This document shows, piece by piece, positions 8,725 to 17,190 of a stretch of 64,000 nucleotides of DNA. The position numbers were made by a program, and so were the translations under genes. Positions within the stretch are counted from its first letter, which is position 1. Each line of letters opens with the position of its first letter. Source of the stretch: Gemmataceae bacterium (GTDB taxonomy: Bacteria > Planctomycetota > Planctomycetia > Gemmatales > Gemmataceae); contig JAHBXO010000018.1 in the NCBI GenBank assembly GCA_019636445.1, positions 1 through 64,000 of the forward strand, read 5' to 3'. The notes below the pieces were generated by a model. It was not told the origin of the DNA, did no database searches, and worked only from the letters and a program-made list of their open reading frames with translations.

Positions 8725-9839
8725 CGCAGGAGCGACATCGGCTCGATATTGCGCACGCTCCGCAGCGCGAATAGCCCGGCGAGCAGCGCCATCCCCATGG
8801 TGACGACCGCCGTGCCGGCCAGCACTTCCCAGCGCAGTATGACTTGCGTGCCCGCCGCCCGCGCCCCGGCCGCCAGCAGTTGCACGACCGGATAGGCGAG
8901 CAGGATGCCGAACACCCCGATCCAGAACGCCTGTTGCAGCACGCTCACGTACACGCGCCAGCGCGGAATGCCGAGCGCGAACAGCGTGGCGTATTCCCGG
9001 GCGCTGGCGATCGTCGCGGAATAGAGCGTCTGCATTGTCACGACCGCGCCGACCAGAAGGCCGAGCAGCGCCGCGTAGCCGATGGCAATCCCCGCCTTCG
9101 TGCGGAAGAGCCAATACAACCGCGTACTCGTCGAGAATTCCTCCGCCGTGTGCACCGCCATGTCCGGGTAGTTCTCGCGCAGTTCCTTCGCCAGTTTCGC
9201 CGCCTGCTCCGGCGTCTCGCACCTCGCCAGTAGATATTTCGTGTGGTCCGGCGGCAGCAAGGCCCCCAGCAGTTCGCTCGCGGTATGGTGCGAACAGAGC
9301 ACCCACGGCGCCGCCAGGCTCTTCAAGCCCTTCACCGTCCCCACCAACCGCACTTCTTTCCCGTTGATCTTCGCCGTCTGGTTGATCTCCGTGAGGCCGA
9401 GCCGTTTCATGTCGGAATCGTCCATGACGATCGCGAACGGTTCCGTCAGAGCGGTGCGAAGTTCCGGGGTCAGTACGTCGGCGCTACCGGCCACGCCGTA
9501 GTGGCCCAGCAGGAAGCAGAGGTCCGTCCCACCGTCCGGCTTCTGGAAGTTCGCGAAGTTCGCGATGTACGGCTCCGGCGGCGATACCCCGGCGTGTTCG
9601 CCGATCCGGCCGAGGTAGCTGATTGGAATCGGCTGGCCGAGGTCCACCGCCTCCACGCCTTTCGACCCGATCCAGACGTTCCGCAGGTCGGTGTGGTCCA
9701 TCGGGATCGACGTGATCGTGAACAGCCCGAGGAGCAATCCGAATTGCAGCGCCATGAGCACGGCCGAGAACGCGACCGCCCCCACGCCCGCCGAATAGCG
9801 GGCCTTCTCGTGCCACAAAGTTTGAAGCGAGTAAGACAT
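8721..9839 (-). CDS. FtsX/DevC-type ABC exporter permease
   Basis: A 372-residue permease with a first membrane segment near residues 18-42, a large periplasmic loop (about residues 43-255), then three membrane segments: GYAALLGLLVGAVVTMQTL, FWIGVFGILLAYPVVQLLAA and VVTMGMALLAGLFAL. This is the 1+3 topology of FtsX/MacB/DevC proteins. It is the first gene of the exporter operon; GAGG sits just before the ATG. The ASAREYATLFALGIPR segment after the second helix is typical of DevC-like proteins. It probably acts as a homodimer with the ATPase encoded next to it. Confidence 0.86.
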   Translation of the reverse strand: MSYSLQTLWHEKARYSAGVGAVAFSAVLMALQFGLLLGLFTITSIPMDHTDLRNVWIGSKGVEAVDLGQPIPISYLGRIGEHAGVSPPEPYIANFANFQKPDGGTDLCFLLGHYGVAGSADVLTPELRTALTEPFAIVMDDSDMKRLGLTEINQTAKINGKEVRLVGTVKGLKSLAAPWVLCSHHTASELLGALLPPDHTKYLLARCETPEQAAKLAKELRENYPDMAVHTAEEFSTSTRLYWLFRTKAGIAIGYAALLGLLVGAVVTMQTLYSATIASAREYATLFALGIPRWRVYVSVLQQAFWIGVFGILLAYPVVQLLAAGARAAGTQVILRWEVLAGTAVVTMGMALLAGLFALRSVRNIEPMSLLR

Positions 9840-9934
9840 AAACCTCGATCACGTTCCTGGCGATCACGCGGACCCGATCGGAAAACTACTCTGCGATGCA
9901 CTCGCCGGGCAACGGCGATTGGGTAATGTTTCGT

Positions 9935-11893
9935 TTAGAAACTCACACGAGGCAAGGAACACAAATCGCCGCTGATATACAAATGGTGCCACAATTGCGT
10001 GGCCGTCACGGCCGTGAGACCCATTTCCAGGCCGGTGCGGGCGAAGCCTTTCCGCATTGTCGCCAGCTTGGCCGATTCCCGCTGGACCGCATCGTAATCG
10101 AAATATCCGGTCTTCGACATCGATTCCCGGCTCATCACCTCACCGATCCAGCGATCCTTCGCGGTAGCGACGAAGCTGTCCATCGGCGCGCGGAACATGT
10201 GCTTCTTGCGCCATGCAACTTCCCCAGGTAGCCAGCGTTGCGCAACCTTCCGCTCGATGTACTTGTCCGTCAATCGCCGGAGCTTCCAGCGGGGGTGCAG
10301 CGCGGCGAGGAACGATAGCACATCTTCGTCGAGAAAGGGATAGCGGGCTTCGACGGAGGAGTGCATCGCGACGCGGTCCCCCTTGCTCGCCATCAGGTGG
10401 CCGGGGAGCATGACGCGGGCGCCGATCATCATCTGGCGGTTGAACGGATGCCAGCGGTGCAGGTCCTGCGGCAGTTCCAGGTCCTCGAAGGCGGAGTGGG
10501 CGAGCATCTTCTCGCGGAGATCGCCGGCGAAGAAGCGGATCTTGTTCAGACTCATCAGCCCGTAGCAGTCCAGCCAGCCGTTGTGCCCGCCGACGACTTC
10601 CTGCGAGCGACGGATCTGGTCCATCGGGAACATCGGCTGGCCCAAGAGGCGGGCGCCGAGCCGGCGTAGCCGCGTCGGCAGGTCGGGGATGAACCCGGTG
10701 TAACCGAGCACCTTGTGAATCTTGAACCACGAGTAACCGGCGATCCACTCGTCGGCCCCTTCGCCGGTGAGGGCGACCTTGTAGCCGTTCTCGTGGACCT
10801 TGCGCGCCAGGTGCATGAGTCCGAGACACGACGTATCGATGACGGGGCACTCGGCCGCCGCGATGAGCTCGGGATAGTCTTTGCGCAGTTCCTCCGGGCC
10901 GCACGGCACGACGATCGGCTCGCAGCCGAGCGCCTTCGCCACCTGCAATGCTTCGGATTCCTCGTTCAACCCTTCGGACTTCACGGAGATGGTGAACGTC
11001 GGGATCGGCCGGCCGAGCGCCTTGTTCGCCATCGCCACCACCAGCGACGAATCAACGCCGCCGCTGAGGTACGACACGACCGGCACGTCGGCGCGCAGCC
11101 GTCGCTGCACCGCCGTCAGAAGGACCTCCTCGAACGCGTCGACGGTCTTCGTCTCGTCGCGGCCGTAGTCCTCCTGGCCCCAGTCGGGATAGTTGACCTG
11201 CCAGTAGATGCGCTGTTTCGTGGCCTCGGCGACGGAGGTGTTGCCGAGTTTCAGGTGCAGGTAGCGGCCGGGGAGGAGCACCTGGATGCCGTCGAAGACG
11301 GTCATCGGCCCCGGCATCGCGAAGAAGGTGAAAATGTGGTTCAGCCCGCGCAGGTCGGGCTTCGCCGCAACGAGGCCGCTGGCGAGAATCGCCTTGATTT
11401 CCGACGCGAAGAGCAACCAGTCGGCACCGTCGTGCTTCACCGTGGTGAAGAAGAGCGGGCAGATGCCGGTGCGATCGCGGCCGAGGACGACTTCGTTCGT
11501 CTTCGAGTCCCAGACGCAGACGGCGTACTGGCCCTTCAGGTGGTCGAAGAGCTTCTCGCGGTGGTCTTCCCACAGGTGTGGGAGGATCTCGGTATCGGTG
11601 TGGGTGCGGAACTGATGGCCCTTCGATTCGAGGGCCTTGCGCTTTTCGGGATAGTCAAAGAACTCGCCGTTGAAGACCGTCCAGATCGATCCGTCTTCAT
11701 TGCTGATCGGCTGTCGCCCGTCGGCGAGGCCGACGATGCTGAGTCGCGTGTTGGCGAGGTGGAGGCCGTCGCGGTCGAGGAAGCCGTCTTCATCGGGCCC
11801 CCGGTGGTAGATGGCCTTGGCCATGCGCGGCACGACGCCCCGCGGCGCCGGCCGCTTCCCCGACAAGTCAATCATGCCCGCGATGCCGCACAT
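9935..11893 (-). CDS. asnB: Asparagine synthase (glutamine-hydrolysing)
   Basis: A 652-residue AsnB-type amidotransferase. MCGIAGMIDLSG gives the N-terminal Cys nucleophile of the class II glutaminase domain, with YHRGPDEDG and FNGEFFDY as further glutaminase motifs. The synthetase domain carries the PP-loop SYLSGGVDSSLV (about residue 275) and TGEGADEWIAGY. It makes asparagine from aspartate, glutamine and ATP; long AsnB-like proteins also act in exopolysaccharide or natural-product loci, so the exact acceptor is less certain. AAGGA precedes the ATG by about 8 bases. The gene starts just inside the left end of the repeat that brackets the GxxExxY gene. Confidence 0.88.
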   Translation of the reverse strand: MCGIAGMIDLSGKRPAPRGVVPRMAKAIYHRGPDEDGFLDRDGLHLANTRLSIVGLADGRQPISNEDGSIWTVFNGEFFDYPEKRKALESKGHQFRTHTDTEILPHLWEDHREKLFDHLKGQYAVCVWDSKTNEVVLGRDRTGICPLFFTTVKHDGADWLLFASEIKAILASGLVAAKPDLRGLNHIFTFFAMPGPMTVFDGIQVLLPGRYLHLKLGNTSVAEATKQRIYWQVNYPDWGQEDYGRDETKTVDAFEEVLLTAVQRRLRADVPVVSYLSGGVDSSLVVAMANKALGRPIPTFTISVKSEGLNEESEALQVAKALGCEPIVVPCGPEELRKDYPELIAAAECPVIDTSCLGLMHLARKVHENGYKVALTGEGADEWIAGYSWFKIHKVLGYTGFIPDLPTRLRRLGARLLGQPMFPMDQIRRSQEVVGGHNGWLDCYGLMSLNKIRFFAGDLREKMLAHSAFEDLELPQDLHRWHPFNRQMMIGARVMLPGHLMASKGDRVAMHSSVEARYPFLDEDVLSFLAALHPRWKLRRLTDKYIERKVAQRWLPGEVAWRKKHMFRAPMDSFVATAKDRWIGEVMSRESMSKTGYFDYDAVQRESAKLATMRKGFARTGLEMGLTAVTATQLWHHLYISGDLCSLPRVSF

Positions 11894-11906
11894 TCAGATT
11901 GTCCTT

Positions 11907-12356
11907 TTAAGAATGGCCCGCTGATAACGCTGACTTCGGCGCAGATGAAGATGATGAAGACACGGATTGATGCCTCGCCGTCTCGCATACTTTGCGTTTG
12001 ATCTCGGGCTTTGGGCCGAAGTTGAGCAAGAGTCCGACTTCGATATCGGTCGCTCGTAGGTAGTTCAGCAGTTGGGCATGGTGTTCAGATGCCAGTTGTT
12101 CGACCGATTTCAATTCCACGATGACCGAATTCTCAACGAGAAAATCGGCATAGTATTCCCCGACCTCGATACCGTTATAGGCAACTTTGAGCTGCGCTTG
12201 CGCCACGGCGGTTAACCCGGTGCGAGCCAGTTCAATCGCCATCGAGTTCTGATAGACCTTTTCCAAGAAGCCCCATCCCAGTGCGTTGTACACCTTGTAG
12301 AAGGCGGCAATGATTCGATCGGTCACATCCGAATGACTGTAATTCGGGTCAATCAT
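11907..12356 (-). CDS. GxxExxY protein (PDDEXK_3 nuclease-like)
   Basis: A 149-residue member of the GxxExxY family (PD-(D/E)xK-like fold; function unknown). The name-giving motif reads GWGFLEKVYQ (about residues 27-36). The putative metal site is YYADFLVENSVIVELKSV, with the Asp and the ExK pair. AGGAG precedes the ATG at 12356. The normal family end is near NFGPKPEIKRK; the remaining tail, rich in Ser, is encoded by the left arm of an inverted repeat at 11909-11957. The gene and its flanks look like an inserted unit between asnB and the SDR gene. Confidence 0.85.
   Translation of the reverse strand: MIDPNYSHSDVTDRIIAAFYKVYNALGWGFLEKVYQNSMAIELARTGLTAVAQAQLKVAYNGIEVGEYYADFLVENSVIVELKSVEQLASEHHAQLLNYLRATDIEVGLLLNFGPKPEIKRKVCETARHQSVSSSSSSAPKSALSAGHS
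11909..11957 (+). repeat. Left arm of inverted repeat bracketing the GxxExxY gene
   Basis: About 49 bases beginning AAGAATGGCCCGCTGATA and continuing through CTTCGGCGCAGATGAAG. Its reverse complement recurs at 12388-12436 with only a few substitutions and two single-base indels. It overlaps the 3' end of the GxxExxY gene and lies directly upstream of the asnB start. Confidence 0.8.
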
Positions 12357-12387
12357 CGCCTTTCTCCTGAAAATCTCTTCGGATTTA

Positions 12388-12436
12388 TCATCTACATCTG
12401 CGTCCGAAGGTCAGCGTCATCAGCGGGCCATTCTTC
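12388..12436 (-). repeat. Right arm of inverted repeat bracketing the GxxExxY gene
   Basis: Reverse complement reads AAGAATGGCCCGCTGATG, then GACGCAGATGTAG, matching the arm at 11909-11957. It lies upstream of the GxxExxY gene and runs into the last codons of the SDR gene (stop at 12420-12422). The GCAGATG core recalls dispersed repeats seen near GxxExxY genes in other bacteria; that comparison is from memory. Confidence 0.8.
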
Positions 12437-13238
12437 TATGAAACTTGAACACTTTCCGCTTCATGAACCAGCGCACGGCGCGCGGAAACATGCGTTTGCC
12501 GAACCAGACCCACCACGACACGAAGCCCACCGCCCGCTCGCGCGTGTTGCGCTCCAAACTGCGCACCAGCTCGTCGGCCACCTCGTCCGATGGCTGGGCG
12601 CCCTCGAAATCGAGGTACACCTTCCCCTCGTTCTTCAACAGGTGCCGATTCAGGTCGTCGCTGCGCACCAATCCCGGCAGTACCAGCAGCACGTCGATGC
12701 CGAAGCGGGCGAACTCGCCGCGCCAGGCTTCGGTCATGCCGACGAAGGCGTGCTTGCTGGCGCAGTGCTCGGCCAGACTGGGAATGCCGCATCGGCCGCA
12801 GAGGCTCGCAAGGTTCAGCACGGCCGCGGGATAGCCGGCGTCGGAACTTTTCGTCAGGTGGGGAACGCACAATCGAGTAAGTTCGACCGGGGCGAAAAAA
12901 TTGATCTCCAGGATCTGGCGGTTGATCGCATCGGTACTGTCGGCGAACTCGCAGAAGCTGCAGACGCCGGCGCAGTTGAGGAGCAGGTCGAGGCCACCAA
13001 ACCGGGCGACGACGTCCGCAACGAGTTTGGCACGGGCGTCGGCGTCGGTGAGGTCGCAGGGGAAGATCTCGACCTCGGCTCCCGCCAGTTCGGCCTTGAG
13101 CGATTCGAGGTCGTATCGGGACCGGGAGACCAAGGCGAGGCGCGCGCCGCGCTTCGCCAGCCGCTGGGCGACGCGCCGACCGATGCCGCGCGACGCGCCG
13201 GTGAGAAGGACGATCCGACCGCGCACATCCCGCCGCAT
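12420..13238 (-). CDS. Short-chain dehydrogenase/reductase with His in place of catalytic Tyr
   Basis: A 272-residue SDR protein. The cofactor site is LLTGASRGIGRRVAQ (TGxxxGxG), followed by NCAGVC and the Ser-bearing strand NLASLCGRCG. Where the family has YxxxK the sequence reads HCASK: the Tyr codon is CAC (12765-12767), while the Lys is kept. The C-terminus ends in a hydrophobic and basic segment (FVSWWVWFGKRMFPR) that may touch the membrane. The ATG at 13238 has GAGG 7 bases upstream, so longer reading to 13625 is unlikely. Substrate unknown; activity may be altered or lost. Confidence 0.83.
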   Translation of the reverse strand: MRRDVRGRIVLLTGASRGIGRRVAQRLAKRGARLALVSRSRYDLESLKAELAGAEVEIFPCDLTDADARAKLVADVVARFGGLDLLLNCAGVCSFCEFADSTDAINRQILEINFFAPVELTRLCVPHLTKSSDAGYPAAVLNLASLCGRCGIPSLAEHCASKHAFVGMTEAWRGEFARFGIDVLLVLPGLVRSDDLNRHLLKNEGKVYLDFEGAQPSDEVADELVRSLERNTRERAVGFVSWWVWFGKRMFPRAVRWFMKRKVFKFHRRMAR

Positions 13239-13505
13239 CCCAATCCTCGCCAGATCACGAACATACATTTTATGGGAAATCAGCCAAGTTTCCCCGCCGT
13301 CGGACAATTCGGGTCGGCCGGAGGGCTTGGCGGGCGCGGGATGGAATCGTTCATTCGCGTTCCGGGATTTCAAATTGCATTCGGCACGGGCTTGCGGTTC
13401 CCTTTCTGCGACCGCACAATGGGCATTGTCACGAAAATGCCACGGACATGGCAGAGAACGCACCGGCCGGCGTCGAATATCCCGAAGACCCGGGGACCAC
13501 GGCAC

Positions 13506-14729
13506 ATGACCCTTCGAACTCTCGCGTTGATGGCGCTCCTCGTCGCCATCCCCCCTGCGTTGGCACAGGACCGGCCGGAGAAGCGCGAGATCGGCCCCGA
13601 CGAGATCAAGGCCCTCCAGCAGCAACTCGCCGCCATCGCCGCTCTGCAGGGGAAGACCCCGGAGGAACTGGCGCAGTTCATCAAGATGTTCGGCGATGGC
13701 AAGTTCGCCGACTTCCCCAAGCAGTTCCCGAACGGCATCCCGAACCTACCCAAGATCGGTCCGAACTTCCGTCCGCCGGCACCGCCGCCCCCTCCGCCGC
13801 CGATGTTCGACCCGAACGGGAACCCGGTGCCACCGCCGAACGTCGCGCCGCCGCGCCCGCCGGATAATCCGTTCGGCGCGAACGGCTTCGACCCCCGGAA
13901 CAACCCGCCGCCGATCGACCCGAAGTTCAACGACCACCCCGGCATTGCGGAGATGGCCAAGTTCTGGGAGCAGAACTTCGGCCCGATCGATCGCACGCCC
14001 GCGGTACGCGATGCCCTCATCGAACTCTTCGAGATGTCCAAGGACGGCAAGCTCATGGGCGACGACTGGAAAGGCCTCTGGAACGACGTGAACATGAACG
14101 CCCAGGGGAACGACGGCTTTGCCGACTGGCTCAAGGACATGAACTTGAACGGCGGCAAGTGGGACATGCCCGATTGGGGCAAAGGCTGGGACTTCAACTG
14201 GAAGGGCGGCAACTGGGGTGGAGGGAACTGGGGCGGGGGCGGCAACTGGGGCGGAGGCAACTGGGGAGGTGGCAACTGGGGTGGCGGATGGGGCGGGGGC
14301 GGTTTCAGCGGCGCTGGCGGCGGTTCCTGGCTGCCCGTGATCCTGCTTGTCGCTTTCGCCGTCATCGGGCTAATCCTCTGGAAATTCTGGCCGATGATCC
14401 AGAACCGGGGCGGTTCCCCGGCCGCGCAGGCCGTGCGATCGCTCGGCCGCTGGCCCGTTGATCCGCGCACCATCGCCAGCCGTGAAGAACTCGTCCGTGC
14501 CTTCGAGTACCTTTCGATCCTGCTCTGCGGCGACGCCGCCCGCGTCTGGAACCACCTGACGATCGCCCGCGCCCTGCGCCGGCAGATCCCGGCGTCGGAC
14601 CTCGTGGCGGACGAACTGGCAAAGCTCTACGAACTCGCCCGCTATACGCCGGCGAACGAAGCGATGTCCCCGGCGTCCCTGGCGGATGCGCGCCGCTGCC
14701 TCTGCCATCTGGCCGGGGTGAGCGCATGA
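13506..14729 (+). CDS. Secreted/membrane DUF4129-type protein with Pro-rich and GNWGG repeats
   Basis: A 407-residue protein, first gene of the MoxR-DUF58 operon. A signal peptide (LRTLALMALLVAIPPALAQ) is followed by a helical part, two Pro-rich stretches, a Trp/Lys/Gly-rich part and a run of GNWGGG-type repeats (about residues 235-265; DNA repeats of about 15 bases at 14208-14300). One membrane helix (WLPVILLVAFAVIGLILW) then precedes a cytoplasmic C-terminal domain whose end, KLYELARYTPANEAMSP, looks like DUF4129. I chose the ATG at 13506 because the signal peptide follows it directly; the frame is open far upstream only by chance. It ends in an ATGA overlap with the next gene. Confidence 0.78.
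   Translation: MTLRTLALMALLVAIPPALAQDRPEKREIGPDEIKALQQQLAAIAALQGKTPEELAQFIKMFGDGKFADFPKQFPNGIPNLPKIGPNFRPPAPPPPPPPMFDPNGNPVPPPNVAPPRPPDNPFGANGFDPRNNPPPIDPKFNDHPGIAEMAKFWEQNFGPIDRTPAVRDALIELFEMSKDGKLMGDDWKGLWNDVNMNAQGNDGFADWLKDMNLNGGKWDMPDWGKGWDFNWKGGNWGGGNWGGGGNWGGGNWGGGNWGGGWGGGGFSGAGGGSWLPVILLVAFAVIGLILWKFWPMIQNRGGSPAAQAVRSLGRWPVDPRTIASREELVRAFEYLSILLCGDAARVWNHLTIARALRRQIPASDLVADELAKLYELARYTPANEAMSPASLADARRCLCHLAGVSA
14208..14305 (+). repeat. In-frame GNWGG(G) coding repeats
   Basis: Six or so imperfect units of roughly 12-18 bases built on GGCAACTGGGG, all keeping the reading frame and encoding Gly-Asn-Trp-Gly-Gly blocks just before the membrane helix. Because unit changes are multiples of three, copy-number change would alter linker length rather than frame. 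Confidence 0.75.
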
Positions 14730-16192
14730 TGGGAATTCGGAATGCGGAATGCGGAATGCGGAATGGAAAACCCGTACTCGCGATGCTGATATTGCTGAGC
14801 ATGTGTCTACCCTCGGCGGCGCAGGGGGTGCCGGCGGCGGGGACGGAGATCCTGCGCGGGTTGCTGAAGTTCCAAGGTTTCAAGCCGGTCGAGGCGCTCG
14901 GGCGCGACACGCGATCGACGCTCGTCGTCATCTTCGGCCGTCCGTTCCTCCCCAACAACACCGCTGCTCGCATGCCGCGCCACCTCGCCGACGGTGGCGG
15001 CCTGCTCGTCGTTTCCAACAACGCCGTTGAATTGCGCAACCTGCTCCCGCGCGTCGATGGTTTCCTACTGGGCGGCCGCATCACCGGGCTGACCGTCGAG
15101 AATCCGAATCGAGATGTCTGTTTTGGGGGCGACGCCCGATCGCCGTTGCCCGTCCTGACGCCGGCCGACCCGACGCTCTTCCGCCTCGCCAAGCGCGGCG
15201 CGCCGGCCGTGCTCGCCACGCGCGAACCCAGCACGGTCACGGTCTTGCCGAACGCCTATCTCGGCGTCGAGCTGGCGCACTTCCCGCCCGGCACCCGCTA
15301 CGTCGGCGGCCAGGTGGTCGGCAACAAGACGCCGCTCGCCGTCATGTCCGATCTCGGCGCGCCCGGAACCGCAATGGTGTATGCCGACCGGGCGATGTTC
15401 GAGAACGAGTTCATGGTCGCCGCCGACGCGAACGGGAACCGGACCGACAACTTCCTCTACTCGTTCCTCGTCACGCGCTACCTCGCCGGGCGCATGAAGG
15501 ACAACGGCGCCCCGCTGGAATGCCTGTTCATCGAGGACGGCCTCGTGAACACCGACTTCGACCGCGTCGGCTTCGTCGAGCGCCCGGAGATGCAACTGCC
15601 GCCCGGCGCGATCCCGCCGCTGCCGCCGCTGCCCGTGCTGCTGGACTTCGCGCTGGACAAGGGGAACGAGATTCTCGACAAGGTCGAGGAAAAGGACATC
15701 CCGAACGCCTTCCAGCAGCGCGACACGAGCAACCGGTTCCAGGACGCCGTCCTGACGACGCTCGCCGTCGTGCTGGCGGTGGTGCTCGTGCGCTACGCGC
15801 TGTCGCGGGGATGGAGTGCCCGACACTCGGCCGCGCTCGCCCCCCGCGTGCGCATCGACCCCGATCGCGGCGGCTTCATTCCCGAACGCCGCTATTCCAT
15901 CCTCGAATCGGGCAACCTGTACGAACCGATGCGGGACCACCTGCGGCTGCTCTTCGACCAGTGGGGCGCGCCCGGCGACCTCGCCGACGGCCTGCCGCCC
16001 GTCGCCGCGGACCGCCCCACCCGACCCATCCGCCGCATCGGTGCCGACCTCTTCCGACTTTGGACCATCGCGTACGGACCCGACCGCGTCCCTGTCTCCC
16101 CGGACGACCTGGAGGAACTCGAAGATATGATTTCGGAACTGTCGAAGGCGCACGAATTCGGCGTCTGGCGATTCGCCGGAGGGACGGCATGA
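14726..16192 (+). CDS. DUF4350-type membrane protein of the MoxR locus
   Basis: A 488-residue protein. A signal-like segment (KPVLAMLILLSMCLPSAAQG) is followed by a domain with GTEILRGLLKFQGF, STLVVIFGRPFL and RHLADGGGLLVVSN, the layout of DUF4350 (a type-1 glutamine-amidotransferase-like fold). A membrane helix lies near residues 340-357 (DAVLTTLAVVLAVVLVRYA), then a cytoplasmic tail. The ATG at 14726 overlaps the previous stop (ATGA). Codons 5-13 are made by four copies of the heptamer CGGAATG, so an alternative start at 14756 is possible. It overlaps moxR by ATGA at its end. The role is inferred only from the cluster. Confidence 0.78.
   Translation: MMGIRNAECGMRNGKPVLAMLILLSMCLPSAAQGVPAAGTEILRGLLKFQGFKPVEALGRDTRSTLVVIFGRPFLPNNTAARMPRHLADGGGLLVVSNNAVELRNLLPRVDGFLLGGRITGLTVENPNRDVCFGGDARSPLPVLTPADPTLFRLAKRGAPAVLATREPSTVTVLPNAYLGVELAHFPPGTRYVGGQVVGNKTPLAVMSDLGAPGTAMVYADRAMFENEFMVAADANGNRTDNFLYSFLVTRYLAGRMKDNGAPLECLFIEDGLVNTDFDRVGFVERPEMQLPPGAIPPLPPLPVLLDFALDKGNEILDKVEEKDIPNAFQQRDTSNRFQDAVLTTLAVVLAVVLVRYALSRGWSARHSAALAPRVRIDPDRGGFIPERRYSILESGNLYEPMRDHLRLLFDQWGAPGDLADGLPPVAADRPTRPIRRIGADLFRLWTIAYGPDRVPVSPDDLEELEDMISELSKAHEFGVWRFAGGTA
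14738..14765 (+). repeat. Heptamer repeat (CGGAATG)x4 at a gene start
   Basis: Four perfect tandem copies of CGGAATG inside the first codons of the DUF4350-type gene. Seven bases is not a multiple of three, so gain or loss of a unit would shift the frame between the ATG at 14726 and the signal peptide. The same heptamer family appears as a 14-base repeat at 33371-33454. Confidence 0.85.
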
Positions 16193-17190
16193 GCGTGGCC
16201 CCCGCCATCCCCACCATCCCGGACGAGAACACCGCCCCGGCGAAGGAGCTGGCCACGATGGCCGGGGAGCTTCGCCGCAAGGTATCGGCCGAAGTGTCGA
16301 AGGTCGTCGTCGGCGCCGAGCCGGTCGTCGAGAGCCTCCTGATCGCGCTGCTCGCCGGCGGGCACGTCCTGCTCGAAGGCGTCCCCGGAGTCGCCAAGAC
16401 GACGCTCTCGAAGGTCTTCGCGAAGCTGCTGGGCTGCCAGTACCAGCGCATCCAGTTCACGCCCGACCTGCTGCCGTCGGACGTGACCGGGACCTCGATC
16501 TACGACCGGAACGCGAACGACTTCGTCCTCCGCAAGGGTCCGATTTTCACCCAGGTGCTGCTGGCGGACGAAATCAACCGCGCCCCGGCCAAGACGCAGT
16601 CGGCGCTGCTGGAGGCGATGCAGGAATACCAGGTGACGGTGGACGGACAGACGATCCCGCTGACGAAGCCTTTCATGGTGATGGCGACGCAGAACCCGAT
16701 CGAGCAGGAAGGCGTGTACCGGCTTCCCGAGGCGCAACTGGACCGCTTCCTCGTGCGCGTCGAGATGGGCTATCCCGGCTTCGAGCACGAAGTGAACCTC
16801 TTGAAACTGCACAACAAGCCGGTGGCGGACGTCGGCACGGTGTTCGACCCGGAGCTGATCCTGAGCCTGCAGGCGAAGCTGCCGTACGTGTTCGGCGGGG
16901 ATGCACTGTACGAGTACATCGTGCGGCTGGCGGAGGAATCGCGGCGGCACCCGGACGTGTCGCTGGGTGCCAGCCCGCGGGCGGCGTTGAGCCTCATGCG
17001 CTGCGCCCGGGCGCGGGCGGCGCTGCTGGGGAATCATTACTTCACGCACGCGGACGTGCAAGCTGTGGCGCTGCCGGTGCTGGGGCACCGGTTGATCCTG
17101 CGCCCGGAAGCCGAGATCGAAGGCCGCGACGTGGCCGACGTGCTGAAGGACATTCTCGGCGCCGTCGAGGTGTTGTCGACGGTACGGTAA
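16189..17190 (+). CDS. MoxR-family AAA+ ATPase
   Basis: A 333-residue AAA+ protein of the MoxR group, thought to act as a chaperone for VWA or DUF58 proteins in envelope processes. Walker A is EGVPGVAKTTLSK (about residues 63-75), Walker B is VLLADEINRAPAKTQ, sensor 1 is FMVMATQNPIEQEG, and RLPEAQLDRFL completes the family pattern. The ATG at 16189 overlaps the preceding stop as ATGA; longer reading upstream lies out of frame with the DUF4350 gene and is spurious. The DUF58 gene follows after a 348-base gap that contains a palindromic element. Confidence 0.93.
   Translation: MSVAPAIPTIPDENTAPAKELATMAGELRRKVSAEVSKVVVGAEPVVESLLIALLAGGHVLLEGVPGVAKTTLSKVFAKLLGCQYQRIQFTPDLLPSDVTGTSIYDRNANDFVLRKGPIFTQVLLADEINRAPAKTQSALLEAMQEYQVTVDGQTIPLTKPFMVMATQNPIEQEGVYRLPEAQLDRFLVRVEMGYPGFEHEVNLLKLHNKPVADVGTVFDPELILSLQAKLPYVFGGDALYEYIVRLAEESRRHPDVSLGASPRAALSLMRCARARAALLGNHYFTHADVQAVALPVLGHRLILRPEAEIEGRDVADVLKDILGAVEVLSTVR

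Noticed and set aside
13239..13505. Extra coding sequence upstream of the 13506 gene
   Set aside because: The frame is open but has no start with a ribosome site, no conserved look, and would place the signal peptide internally.
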